A stretch of 45,457 bases of DNA from an uncultured Clostridium sp. (GCA_900544905.1 UQXF01000012.1:1-45457); one strand, 5' to 3'; positions 8,382-17,054 are shown, counted from the first letter of the stretch. Notes: generated by a model from the sequence alone, not told the origin. Made by a program: numbers and translations.

Positions 8382-9065
8382 CTATTCCTCATCTACATTA
8401 AACTTATAGCCCATTCCCCATATTGTTTTGATATAATCACCGCAATCCCCCAGTTTACTGCGCAGCTTCTTAACATGTGTGTCAATCGTTCTGGCATCTC
8501 CAAAGTAGTCATAATTCCATACATTATTAAGAATTTTTTCTCTGGAAAGCGCTACTCCCTGGTTTACAACAAAATAATTCAAAAGCTCAAATTCCTTAAA
8601 GCTCAAATCTACATTCTTACCCTTTACCTTAACTGTATGAGCAGAAATATCCAGTTCAATTTCACCTGCCACCAGCACCTCCTCCTGGGAAGTACCGGAT
8701 GTACGTCTCAGAATCGCCTCTACTCTTGCCACAAGTATCTTCGGACTGAAGGGTTTTGAAATATACTCGTCTACCCCTAACTCAAAGCCCAGCAATTCAT
8801 CTCTCTCATCTGATTTAGCGGTAAGCATAATAATCGGAACCTCTGACAATGCACGGATTTCCTTACATGCCTGCCAGCCGTCCATCTTTGGCATCATAAC
8901 ATCCAATATAATCAGGGCAATGTCCTTGTTCTCAATAAAAACATCCACCGCCTCTTCACCGTTTGCCGCTTCCAAAACCGCATAATCCTTTCGGATAAGA
9001 AAATCCTTTACCAGCTTGCGCATACGGCTCTCATCATCCACCACTAGAATTTTAATCTGACTCAT
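8382..9065 (-). CDS. OmpR/PhoB-family response regulator
   Basis: 227 residues. Receiver domain about 4-118: acidic pair in VVDDESR, phospho-acceptor Asp about 55 (LIILDVMMPKMDG), Lys in ISKPFSP. Winged-helix DNA-binding domain from about 130 to the end, with FKEFELLNYFV and DARTIDTHVKKLRSKLG typical of the OmpR subfamily. ATG at 9065 with GGAGG seven bases before. First gene of a likely operon with its kinase, a lipoprotein and cheV. Target genes cannot be read here; autoregulation is possible. Confidence 0.96.
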   Translation of the reverse strand: MSQIKILVVDDESRMRKLVKDFLIRKDYAVLEAANGEEAVDVFIENKDIALIILDVMMPKMDGWQACKEIRALSEVPIIMLTAKSDERDELLGFELGVDEYISKPFSPKILVARVEAILRRTSGTSQEEVLVAGEIELDISAHTVKVKGKNVDLSFKEFELLNYFVVNQGVALSREKILNNVWNYDYFGDARTIDTHVKKLRSKLGDCGDYIKTIWGMGYKFNVDEE

Positions 9066-9125
9066 ACAACAACCTCCTTACAAGCAGACAGAAGCCCGTC
9101 CACTGAATTTTATATGCCTGGCAAC

Positions 9126-9157
9126 AAAAAGAGACAGGTAACCCTATCTGCCTCTTC
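9126..9157 (-). terminator. Rho-independent terminator after the ssrA-region transcript
   Basis: Arms 9129-9140 and 9145-9156 pair at 10 of 12 positions around the loop ACCC; on the minus strand a run of five T follows. It lies between the gene ending at 9226 and the response regulator gene starting at 9065. Confidence 0.75.
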
Positions 9158-9225
9158 AATTATTCCTTCACAGCTGTACTACCATGAAATGAATTGTACC
9201 ATTAAATTATGTTAGAACTGTGATT

Positions 9226-9762
9226 TCATTCCTCTGAATCTATATTTAATTCTTTTTCCTTTTCTTTGACAGCCTGTTCTCTTTGCTCCAAATCCTCCTG
9301 CCATGCAGAATATTTGTCCACAACCTTCCTCTCCGTATTCACATACCCTACATTAGGATTCACTGCTGCAATCACAAACATCGCAATCACCATGAATGCC
9401 AGTGCTGCAATCACAATTGACATTCTCTTTTTCACAAGCTGAAGCTGCTGTATTTTCATTTCCATAACACCCTGGTTCAACCTGCTTACCTTGTCATATT
9501 CCATACTCTTCGGAAGATGGATTACGGGAAGTTCCTGTTCATCATAGGAAAATTCCGTTATCAGGGTATGGCGAAGCTCATACAGAAAGCTATATCCGAT
9601 TATGGTTTTAAACATATTCCGCTCTAACAGCTTCACATAGAGCGCATATACATCCTCGGGATTGGAAAATTCGGTTCTTTCCCGGATAACCTCGATATTC
9701 TTTTGTTCTTTCAGGGCAATCTGTGCTTCCCTCATGCTGGGAAATACAAATCCCTCTACCAT
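9226..9762 (-). CDS. Hypothetical protein with one membrane segment, downstream of ssrA
   Basis: 178 residues from the chosen start. Residues 1-115 look like a soluble alpha/beta region (GFVFPSMREAQIALKE; EDVYALYVKLLERNMF). A transmembrane helix follows at about 126-146 (IVIAALAFMVIAMFVIAAV), then a charged coiled-coil tail (WQEDLEQREQAVKEKEKEL). Family not recognised; similar proteins in Lachnospiraceae are annotated hypothetical. The open frame extends to 9948, but that would overlap the tmRNA 3' end, so it is not the real start. ATG 9762 has GGAGAGAG eight bases upstream; ATG 9780 is an alternative with a poor site. Confidence 0.75.
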   Translation of the reverse strand: MVEGFVFPSMREAQIALKEQKNIEVIRERTEFSNPEDVYALYVKLLERNMFKTIIGYSFLYELRHTLITEFSYDEQELPVIHLPKSMEYDKVSRLNQGVMEMKIQQLQLVKKRMSIVIAALAFMVIAMFVIAAVNPNVGYVNTERKVVDKYSAWQEDLEQREQAVKEKEKELNIDSEE

Positions 9763-9890
9763 TAATGTATCTCTCTCCATACCTATATATCCCAACCCAT
9801 ACCTGTATTGAAGTGATAAAGTGTGCAGAAAGTGTGCAGCTTGTGTAGTACACACTTCCAAAAGTATTGCTCTTCCGTTGTTTTTCGGAA

Positions 9891-10232
9891 TGGAGCTGAG
9901 GGGAATCGAACCCCTGTCCGAAGACTCTTCCATCATGGCATCTCCCATTACAGTCGCTTTACTGACATTCCCTCAGACTGCCGCCAACCGACAGGCTGCA
10001 GTCCTTAGTAGCTTCATCAATCTTTTACTGCGTCAAAGCTTTCGCAGCAAAGTGCCCCACTGTTTTGATGCCTTATCCCAAGCCATGGGTTAACTCAGGT
10101 AAGACAGCTGCCACTAGGCAGCGTACGCTAACTTTTCGTCTGCGTTTATATTTAATTCCAGTTTTTTAGATGGTCCTGGTCCATCAATGGCTTCCATGAT
10201 TTCTAAATCCCCGTCGAAACCAGTACAACCCC
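9891..10232 (-). ncRNA. ssrA: Transfer-messenger RNA (tmRNA)
   Basis: 342 bases, usual length. The 5' end GGGGUUG pairs over seven positions with the 3' end CAGCUCC plus discriminator A. The diagnostic GGUUUCGACGGGG follows the 5' end, and the T-arm GGACAGGGGUUCGA precedes the 3' end. The 3' CCA is not encoded: the base after the discriminator starts UUCC, so CCA must be added by nucleotidyltransferase. tmRNA rescues stalled ribosomes with SmpB, encoded about 600 bases upstream. After the tag the RNA has the hairpin GCUGCC-UAGU-GGCAGC, which holds the stop codon in its loop. Confidence 0.97.
10114..10143 (-). other. ssrA: tmRNA proteolysis-tag reading frame
   Basis: Resume codon GCA at 10143-10141 and stop TAG at 10116-10114 give the tag ADEKLAYAA. 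The AA end fits ClpXP and related proteases. The resume codon is assigned by analogy with other tmRNAs (GCA preceded by an A-rich single-stranded stretch ending AUAAAC); this is the usual position but is not proven by the sequence. Confidence 0.8.
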
Positions 10233-10285
10233 TGATTATATACAGACGTTTCTGTTCAACACGGGCACTTAAAAAAGTATCCTGT

Positions 10286-10690
10286 TTATTTATCTGATTC
10301 AGAGCTCTCTGTAGTCTCAGAATCCGTTTCTGACGTTCCTTCTGTGCTGTCCTCTTCCTGTGCAGCAGCATCCTCAATAGCATCGCTGATTGCATCTGCC
10401 GCATCCTGGGACTCCGTAGCTTCCGTAGTCTCTGTAGTCTGGCTTAACACCGCAATATCCGATGCGTGGTTCTCATCAATATAATTACCGATAAATGCCT
10501 CCAAAGTAGAATCTCCCACAAATTTTGGCTGTTCTTTATATATTTTTATCCCAAGGGGGACACCGATAATTGCCCCGATAACCAGCGCTGCCGTCACACA
10601 TTTAACTGCTGTTCTGATTTTTCGCTTTTTTTCAAGCTCTTTGCGGTGTTTTTTCTCGTATTTTCTCTTATCAACTTTTGCCTGGCTCAT
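10286..10690 (-). CDS. Small single-pass membrane protein with acidic Ser/Thr tail
   Basis: 134 residues; family not recognised. Highly basic N-terminus (KRKYEKKHRKELEKKRKIR), one membrane helix at about 28-48, then a C-terminal tail rich in Thr, Glu, Ser and Asp that should be outside the cell. Start at ATG 10690 because GGAGG is five bases upstream; the ORF can be extended by seven codons but without a site. It sits between smpB and ssrA on the same strand. Its stop is 53 bases before the tmRNA 5' end, so the ssrA promoter may lie in its 3' end. Confidence 0.75.
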   Translation of the reverse strand: MSQAKVDKRKYEKKHRKELEKKRKIRTAVKCVTAALVIGAIIGVPLGIKIYKEQPKFVGDSTLEAFIGNYIDENHASDIAVLSQTTETTEATESQDAADAISDAIEDAAAQEEDSTEGTSETDSETTESSESDK

Positions 10691-10831
10691 ATTATCCTCC
10701 CTGTCGTGCATTTCCTATGCTTTGCCCGTTTTGCATACATATTCTTTCATGCCCACCTTACGAAATATAATCATACCACATATTGTGAAAAAATAAAATC
10801 GAAATTTTCGTGAACATCAAAATTCATACTT

Positions 10832-11302
10832 TTATCTCATATTCCGTATTTTAAACTCTTTTTCTGCTTCCCGCTTCATATCCTTTTTGGCAATATCATT
10901 TCTCTTATCGTACAGCTTTTTACCTCTCGCAAGACCAATCTCTACTTTAACCAGACTGTCCTTAAAATATACTTTAAGCGGTACGATGGTATACCCCTTC
11001 ATTTTTGCCTGCCCCATTATCTTATTAATCTCATACCGGTGAAGCAGCAGCTTTCTGGGACGAAGCGGGTCCTTGTTAAATATATTTCCCTTTTCATAGG
11101 GTGAAATATGCATCTGACGAATAACTACCTCGCCATTTTCCACTGCAACAAACGCTTCCTTAATACTGCAGTGTCCAAGGCGGAGGGATTTTACCTCTGT
11201 TCCATGAAGCTCTATCCCCGCCTCAAATTTCTCATCTATAAAATAGTCAAAATATGCCTTTTTGTTGTTGGCAATCAACCGTTCTCCCTTTTGTTTTGGC
11301 AT
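10832..11302 (-). CDS. smpB: SsrA-binding protein SmpB
   Basis: 156 residues, full length. It binds the tRNA-like part of tmRNA and brings it to stalled ribosomes. Family signatures: IANNKKAYFDYFIDE, FEAGIELHGTEVKSLR, HISPYEKGNIFN, KLLLHRYEI and the basic C-terminal tail that mimics a codon-anticodon (KKLYDKRNDIAKKD). The gene overlaps the 3' end of rnr by 28 bases. AAGGGA lies four bases before the ATG. The rnr-smpB pair followed by ssrA is a classic rescue module in Firmicutes. Confidence 0.98.
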   Translation of the reverse strand: MPKQKGERLIANNKKAYFDYFIDEKFEAGIELHGTEVKSLRLGHCSIKEAFVAVENGEVVIRQMHISPYEKGNIFNKDPLRPRKLLLHRYEINKIMGQAKMKGYTIVPLKVYFKDSLVKVEIGLARGKKLYDKRNDIAKKDMKREAEKEFKIRNMR

Positions 11303-13632
11303 GTTGTCCCTTCTTTCTCCTCTCCGTGAACAGGTTTATTTTTATATCGGTCAATTAATTCCTGTTCATTATAGTCCGTTTCCATAAGCTCCGGTTCTTC
11401 CACCAGTTCAAAATCGATAATGCGCAAAAGCTTATCTGCATGAACCGCCCTCACCTTCACCGCCTGTCCCATGGCATAGGTCTTTCCCGATTCCTTACCC
11501 ACAATCGACATGGTCTCGTCACTGTAAATATAAAAGTCATCCGGAATAGTGTTAATCCGTACCATTCCCTCCACGGTATTGGCAAGCTCCACATAAAAAC
11601 CATATGCGGTAACACTGGAAATGATTCCATCAAACTCCTCTCCGATGCGCCGGCTCATATATTGCACTTTTTTGAGCTTTTCAACCTCACGTTCTGCCTC
11701 CTGTGCCCTGCGCTCATTACTGGAATTTGACTCTGCCACCATCGGCAGTATACTTCTGTAATGCTCCAGTCTTTTTTCATTCAGCCTGCCATGCAGATTT
11801 TCCTTGATAATCCGGTGAATCTGCAAATCCGGATACCTTCTGATTGGTGAGGTAAAATGACAGTAATATTTTGTGGCAAGACCAAAATGTCCTGTACATT
11901 CCGTGGAATACCTTGCCTGCTGCATGGTGCGCAGGGTGATGCGGCTGATGAAGCCCTCCTCGGGAGTTCCCTCCAGCTTCTTTAACAGCTTCTGGAATTC
12001 CTTTGGATGAATACTGTCGCCGGAAGACTTGAAATAATAGCCAAAGCCCGCCATCACATGGCTTAATTTCTCCACCTTCTCCGCATCCGGCTCCCCATGG
12101 GTACGGAATTCAAAGGGAACCTCCTGCCAATAATAATCCTCTGCAATCGTCTCGTTTGCCATCAGCATAAAATCCTCGATTATTTTATGTGCCGGATTGC
12201 GGTCGCAGGGATTAATTTCAATCGGCTCCCCCGCCTCCGTCAGCTTTATCTTCGCCTCCGGGAAGTCAAAATCAATGGAGCCTCTCGCCATACGCTTTGC
12301 CCGTATGAGCCCGGAAAGCTCCAGCATATCGGAAAAATACGCAATATATTCCCTGTATTCCTCCAATATCTGTACACCTGATATTTCTGTACCGTCATTT
12401 AAAACCAGTGTAATGTCCTCCGGCTTTACACCGGTATCCCTGCTGTAATCTATACCGTCATAGACGCCATGGTTCACAACCGCATTCATTTTCAATATGG
12501 CATCCACCTGGCGGTAACTCATTCTGCGGTCTACATGAATCACGGTTTCTGCAATCTGATGTCCGATTACCCTTCCGCTAAAATCAATATCCATAATGCA
12601 GGACAATGCCAGCCTGTCCTCTCCCTGGTTCAGGGAACAGATACCGTTAGACAGCTTATGGGGCAGCATGGGAATCACACGGTCCACCAGATACACACTG
12701 GTTCCCCGTTTCAATGCCTCTTTATCCAGCGCAGAATGCTCCTTCACATAATGGGTCACATCTGCGATGTGCACTCCGAGCTGATACCCGTTTTCCCCCT
12801 TTGTCAGGGTTATGGCATCATCCAAATCCTTTGCATCTTCCCCGTCAATGGTCACCGTCTGCCAGCTGCGAATATCCAGCCTGCCCTCTGTTTCCTCCAA
12901 AGATACGGAATCCGGAATCCTCTCCAGATACTGCATAACATTGTCCGGAAAATCCATAGGCAGATTATACGCTCTGACAATGGATAAGATATCCGTGCCC
13001 GGGTCATTTACATGTCCCAGTATCTCAACAACCTTCCCCTCCGGCTTCCTGTGTTCTCCTCCAAAGCCTGTAAGCTTTACCACAACCTTATGTCCGGTAA
13101 CTGCGCCCATACTGTTTTTCTTTGAAATGAAAATATCATCCGAAAGCTTCTGGTTATCCGGGATGACAAAGCCAAAGCTTTTCCCCTTTTGAAAATAGCC
13201 CACAACCTCATCATTTCCGTGCTCAACAATGCGGAGAACACGGGCTTCCTTCCTTTTTCCCTCCGGCGCTCCGGTAATCTGAATCATCACCCTGTCGTTA
13301 TGCATGGCTCCGCCGGTGGCGTGGTCTGCAATAAAGTAATCTTCCTCTTCCCCCTCCACTGATACAAAGCCAAATCCCTTCTGATGTCCAATAAAGGTTC
13401 CAATCTTTGTGACTTCGGATAAGGACTGGTACTTTCCTCTTTTCGTCAGTAAGACCTTTCCTTCTTTTACCAGGTCTGCAAGGATATTCCTGAATTCCTC
13501 TCTGTCCTCCGGGGAAACCTGCAACAAAAATGCAAGCTCCTTCTGTTTTAAGGGTTTGTAATGCTTGTCATTTATAACGCTTACTATTCTGTTTTTTTTC
13601 TCCTCATAATCTGACATGTTATTTTTCTTCAT
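11275..13632 (-). CDS. rnr: Ribonuclease R
   Basis: 785 residues, normal length. Processive 3'-5' exoribonuclease of the RNB family that degrades structured RNA and, with tmRNA-SmpB, nonstop mRNA. Order: N-terminal winged helix (about 10-70), two cold-shock OB domains (about 75-225), the RNB catalytic domain with the aspartate cluster in DGEDAKDLDDAI, and a C-terminal S1 domain (IGEEFDGIISSVTAYGFYVEL) with charged tail. ATG 13632 is used; its ribosome site is weak and far (GGGGAG, 14 bases). secG lies upstream with a terminator-like hairpin between. Confidence 0.97.
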   Translation of the reverse strand: MKKNNMSDYEEKKNRIVSVINDKHYKPLKQKELAFLLQVSPEDREEFRNILADLVKEGKVLLTKRGKYQSLSEVTKIGTFIGHQKGFGFVSVEGEEEDYFIADHATGGAMHNDRVMIQITGAPEGKRKEARVLRIVEHGNDEVVGYFQKGKSFGFVIPDNQKLSDDIFISKKNSMGAVTGHKVVVKLTGFGGEHRKPEGKVVEILGHVNDPGTDILSIVRAYNLPMDFPDNVMQYLERIPDSVSLEETEGRLDIRSWQTVTIDGEDAKDLDDAITLTKGENGYQLGVHIADVTHYVKEHSALDKEALKRGTSVYLVDRVIPMLPHKLSNGICSLNQGEDRLALSCIMDIDFSGRVIGHQIAETVIHVDRRMSYRQVDAILKMNAVVNHGVYDGIDYSRDTGVKPEDITLVLNDGTEISGVQILEEYREYIAYFSDMLELSGLIRAKRMARGSIDFDFPEAKIKLTEAGEPIEINPCDRNPAHKIIEDFMLMANETIAEDYYWQEVPFEFRTHGEPDAEKVEKLSHVMAGFGYYFKSSGDSIHPKEFQKLLKKLEGTPEEGFISRITLRTMQQARYSTECTGHFGLATKYYCHFTSPIRRYPDLQIHRIIKENLHGRLNEKRLEHYRSILPMVAESNSSNERRAQEAEREVEKLKKVQYMSRRIGEEFDGIISSVTAYGFYVELANTVEGMVRINTIPDDFYIYSDETMSIVGKESGKTYAMGQAVKVRAVHADKLLRIIDFELVEEPELMETDYNEQELIDRYKNKPVHGEEKEGTTCQNKRENG

Positions 13633-13670
13633 AAACCAAACAATTTCTCCCCGGATACATATTACTCTGT

Positions 13671-13707
13671 AAAAAGATAAGAGCCGCTACATATTATGCA
13701 GCAGCTC
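13671..13707 (-). terminator. Intra-operon terminator between secG and rnr
   Basis: Arms 13681-13693 and 13695-13707 match at 11 of 13 positions; read on the minus strand the stem is followed by TTATCTTTTT. It probably stops part of the secG transcripts and lowers rnr-smpB expression. Confidence 0.7.
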
Positions 13708-13714
13708 CGAAATC

Positions 13715-13957
13715 CTAATTTAAAAACTTAGAACTAATCACCAGGGCTAATATTAAGAATAGTGCAACACCGATGGCTGTTGCCAACACTAAAAAACCTT
13801 CTTTGGAACGCCCCTTGTTCTTACTCCAGTAGGTGTCTGCATTGGAACTTCCTCCTGCAAGACTTCCCAAACCGTTATCCTTCGCTTCCTGACATAATAC
13901 CAATACTATAATAATAGCGCATATAATTACAAATACGACTGTAAGTGCTGTCTTCAC
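13715..13957 (-). CDS. secG: Preprotein translocase subunit SecG
   Basis: 80 residues. Two membrane helices (about 3-24 and 56-78) around a Gly/Ser loop with the SecG pattern GLGSLAGGSSNADTYW. It assists SecYE-SecA protein export. Start taken as GTG 13957, since AGGAGG lies eight bases upstream; an in-frame GTG at 13966 falls inside that site. The good promoter at 13997-14025 makes it the first gene of the secG-rnr-smpB cluster. Confidence 0.95.
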   Translation of the reverse strand: MKTALTVVFVIICAIIIVLVLCQEAKDNGLGSLAGGSSNADTYWSKNKGRSKEGFLVLATAIGVALFLILALVISSKFLN

Positions 13958-13996
13958 AAAAAACACCTCCTATTCCGAAAAAACTCACTAATCGGT

Positions 13997-14025
13997 ATTG
14001 TAACACAGTGTTTTCATAAAGACAA
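13997..14025 (-). promoter_or_regulatory. Sigma-A-type promoter for secG
   Basis: Minus strand TTGTCT (14020-14025), 17-base spacer, TACAAT (13997-14002). It lies about 40 bases before the secG start and just downstream of eno. Confidence 0.75.
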
Positions 14026-14052
14026 GCAGTTTTTTGGAAAATATTAGTCCGC

Positions 14053-15342
14053 TTAGCGGAAAGCATACTCGGAAACCTTTCCAATCTCCTCTTCAATCTT
14101 TAACAGACGATTATATTTTGCCGTGCGGTCACTTCTGCAGGGTGCTCCGGTTTTAATCTGCCCGGAACCGGCTGCAACTGCCAAATCTGCAATAAAGGTA
14201 TCCTCCGTCTCGCCGGAACGGTGGCTCACAATGGTCTTATAGCCCGCATTTTTCGCCATTTCAATGGCATCCATGGTCTCTGTCAATGTCCCAATCTGAT
14301 TGAACTTTATTAAAATCGCATTTGCAATGTTGTCCCGGATGCCGTCGGACAACCGTTTTGTATTTGTGACAAACAAATCGTCTCCCACCAGCTGCAGCTT
14401 GTCACCCAGCCGGTAAGTCAGAAGCTTCCAGCCCTTCATATCATTTTCATTCAATCCGTCCTCCAGCGAAAAAATGGGGTAACGCTCCACCAAATCCTCA
14501 TAATACTGCACCATTTCCTCTGCATTCCGGTAGATATCTTTTCCTGCCATTTTACTTTCTCCCGGAAAATAATACAGCTCAGAATTTTCATCATATAATT
14601 CAGAAGCCGCAGCATCCAAAGCAATCCTTATATCATTATCCGGACGGTAGCCGGCCTTTTCCACTGCCTCCACAATTAAATCCAGGGCATCTGAGGTGGT
14701 GGCAAGGTCCGGTGCAAATCCGCCTTCATCCCCTACACCTGTAGCCAGTCCCTTTCCCTTCAATACCTGTTTTAACTGGTGGTAAATTTCACATGCCATT
14801 TCCATTGCCTGGGAAAAATTATCAGCACCCACCGGAGCAATCATAAACTCCTGTATATCCACTGTGTTATCCGCATGCTTTCCTCCATTTAATATGTTCA
14901 TCATAGGGATAGGCAGAACCTTCGCATTTGTCCCTCCAATATAGCGGTACAACGGAAGACCCACTGCGTTAGCAGCCGCCTGGGCACATGCCAGGGAAAC
15001 CCCCAGAATTGCGTTTGCACCATATTTTGACTTATTTTCCGTTCCATCTGCCTGAATCAGCAGCCGGTCAATTTTCACCTGTTCTAATACATTCATTCCG
15101 ATGATTTTATCAGCAATCCTTGTATTTACATTATTGACAGCCTGCTCCACACCGTTTCCCAGATGGCGCTTGTCGCCGTCCCGAAGCTCATGGGCCTCAT
15201 ACTGTCCGGTGGATGCCCCGCTGGGAACCGCTGCACTTCCTGTAATTCCATCTTTTAAAGTAACCGTAACCTCTAGTGTTGGATTGGCTCTTGAGTCCAG
15301 TATCTCAATTGCATGTACATCTAAAATCTCATACTCTTTCAT
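14053..15342 (-). CDS. eno: Enolase
   Basis: 429 residues. Interconverts 2-phosphoglycerate and phosphoenolpyruvate in glycolysis. N-terminal cap domain (AIEILDSRANPTLEV), magnesium-binding region (FSLEDGLNENDM, GDDLFVTN) and active-site SHRSGETEDTFIADLAV are intact. Start set at ATG 15342 with GGAAGGGA upstream; the open frame has seven more codons without a site. It follows gpmI, from which it is separated by a terminator, so it probably has its own promoter in 15343-15437, though I could not pick clear boxes. Confidence 0.98.
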   Translation of the reverse strand: MKEYEILDVHAIEILDSRANPTLEVTVTLKDGITGSAAVPSGASTGQYEAHELRDGDKRHLGNGVEQAVNNVNTRIADKIIGMNVLEQVKIDRLLIQADGTENKSKYGANAILGVSLACAQAAANAVGLPLYRYIGGTNAKVLPIPMMNILNGGKHADNTVDIQEFMIAPVGADNFSQAMEMACEIYHQLKQVLKGKGLATGVGDEGGFAPDLATTSDALDLIVEAVEKAGYRPDNDIRIALDAAASELYDENSELYYFPGESKMAGKDIYRNAEEMVQYYEDLVERYPIFSLEDGLNENDMKGWKLLTYRLGDKLQLVGDDLFVTNTKRLSDGIRDNIANAILIKFNQIGTLTETMDAIEMAKNAGYKTIVSHRSGETEDTFIADLAVAAGSGQIKTGAPCRSDRTAKYNRLLKIEEEIGKVSEYAFR

Positions 15343-15437
15343 GAAATTATCCCTTCCTATCAAATTACTTTACTAGCAAGTATTTCCACATTTTAAAGTT
15401 TTATACAGATAATATGGCTTCGATGTATTTTACCTAT

Positions 15438-15484
15438 AAAAAGAGGATATGCCCTCTATTTTCTTTTGTGGCATATCCTCTTTT
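15438..15484. terminator. Bidirectional terminator between gpmI and eno
   Basis: Perfect 15-bp inverted repeat, 15439-15453 with 15470-15484 (core AGAGGATATGCC), loop of 16 bases, with A and T tracts flanking on both strands. It should end the gpmI message. Confidence 0.85.
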
Positions 15485-15515
15485 CCATATAAATTCATTT
15501 ATAAAATTGCTGTTC

Positions 15516-17054
15516 CTATTTTACAATCAGGCTCTTTCCTGTCATTTCAGCCGGCTGAGGAAGCTCCATAATCTCCAACAGGGTTGGTGCAATATCTGCA
15601 AGGCAGCCGCCCTCCCGCAGCTTCACATCCCCATAGTTTACAAGAATAAACGGTACCGGGTTCGTGGTATGGGCTGTATGTGGATTACCGGTTTCGTAAT
15701 CAATCATTTTCTCTGCATTTCCATGGTCGGCACAGATAAACAAAACACCATCCACCTTCTTCACTGCCTCCACTGCAGAGCCCACACAGGCATCCACACG
15801 TTCAACTGCCTTAACTGCAGCAGGAATTACGCCGGTATGTCCCACCATATCTGGATTTGCAAAATTAATAATAATTACATCATATTCCCCACAGGTAATA
15901 GCAGCATCCAGCTTCTCACCAACCTCCGGTGCACTCATCTCCGGCTGTAAATCATAGGTTGCAACAGATGGAGATTTTACTAAAGTTCTGTCCTCATCCT
16001 TATTCGGCTCCTCTACACCGCCGTTGAAGAAGAATGTAACATGGGCATATTTTTCCGTCTCTGCAAGCCGTAGCTGCTTCTTACCCATCTTTGCAAGATA
16101 CTCGCCAAGGGTATTCTTAATAGACTGCTTCTTAAATGCAACCAGCTTATTTGGAATGGATTCATCATAATCCTTAAAGCATACATAGGTAACCGGTATA
16201 CGTCCATTTCTTCTTTCAAAGCCTGTAAAATCATCATCACAGAAGGCTCTTGTAAGCTCTCTTGCACGGTCTGGACGGAAGTTGAAGAAGATAACGGAAT
16301 CCTTCGGTTTCACAGTTGCCACCGGCTTACCATTCTCCATAATAACAGTAGGAAGCACAAATTCATCCGTTACTTCCTTCGCATAGGAATCCTCCATAGC
16401 CTGTACCGGGTCTTCTGCAGTCTCACCTTCGCCGTAGGCTAACGCTGCATATGCCTTTTCCACACGGTCCCAGCGGTTATCCCTGTCCATTGCATAATAA
16501 CGTCCGGATAAAGAAGCTACCTTTCCGACACCAATCTCTTTCATTTTAGCCACCAGCTCGGCTACATAATCCTTTCCGGAAGCCGGAGGTGTATCACGTC
16601 CATCCAAAAACGGATGCACATACACATTGTGAAAGCCCTGTCTCTTGCATAACTCTAAAATACCATACACATGGGTATTATGGCTGTGCACACCACCGTC
16701 TGACAGCAAGCCCCACAAGTGTAAATCAGAGCCATTTTTCTTACAGTTATCAATGGCTTCTAATAACGCCTCGTTCTGGAAGAAGTCACCGTCCTCAATT
16801 GCCTTGGTAATGGACGTTAAATCCTGATAAATAATACGTCCTGCACCGATATTCATATGACCAACCTCTGAGTTTCCCATCTGTCCGTCCGGCAGACCAA
16901 CTGCCAGCCCGGAAGCATTTCCAGGAACAAACGGACATTCCTTCATCAACTTATCCATAACAGGGGTATTTGCCATTGCGATTGCATTTCCCTCTGTCCT
17001 GTCATTTAAACCATAACCATCAAGTACCATTAAAACAACTGGTTTTTTACTCAT
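15516..17054 (-). CDS. gpmI: 2,3-bisphosphoglycerate-independent phosphoglycerate mutase
   Basis: 512 residues, typical length. Manganese-dependent alkaline phosphatase superfamily enzyme converting 3- to 2-phosphoglycerate. Metal motif VLMVLDGYGLND at the N-terminus; the phospho-serine region is GQMGNSEVGHMNIGAGR; C-terminal metal ligands lie in FANPDMVGHTG and CADHGNAEKM. ATG at 17054 with GGAG seven bases before. It has its own promoter and terminator, so it is monocistronic although it neighbours eno. Confidence 0.98.
   Translation of the reverse strand: MSKKPVVLMVLDGYGLNDRTEGNAIAMANTPVMDKLMKECPFVPGNASGLAVGLPDGQMGNSEVGHMNIGAGRIIYQDLTSITKAIEDGDFFQNEALLEAIDNCKKNGSDLHLWGLLSDGGVHSHNTHVYGILELCKRQGFHNVYVHPFLDGRDTPPASGKDYVAELVAKMKEIGVGKVASLSGRYYAMDRDNRWDRVEKAYAALAYGEGETAEDPVQAMEDSYAKEVTDEFVLPTVIMENGKPVATVKPKDSVIFFNFRPDRARELTRAFCDDDFTGFERRNGRIPVTYVCFKDYDESIPNKLVAFKKQSIKNTLGEYLAKMGKKQLRLAETEKYAHVTFFFNGGVEEPNKDEDRTLVKSPSVATYDLQPEMSAPEVGEKLDAAITCGEYDVIIINFANPDMVGHTGVIPAAVKAVERVDACVGSAVEAVKKVDGVLFICADHGNAEKMIDYETGNPHTAHTTNPVPFILVNYGDVKLREGGCLADIAPTLLEIMELPQPAEMTGKSLIVK

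Noticed and set aside
9871..9890. Rho-independent terminator directly after ssrA
   Set aside because: TTCCG/CGGAA is only a 5-bp stem with an 8-base loop and a broken T-run; too weak to call.
9763..9948. N-terminal extension of the hypothetical protein downstream of ssrA
   Set aside because: The extra residues are encoded by the tmRNA 3' domain and its terminator region; no ribosome site there, and a better start with GGAGAGAG lies at 9762.
10233..10250. TATAAT just before the tmRNA 5' end as its promoter
   Set aside because: Only two bases separate it from the mature 5' G, which would start transcription inside the RNA; the best -35 candidate (TTGAAC) is at a 13-base distance.
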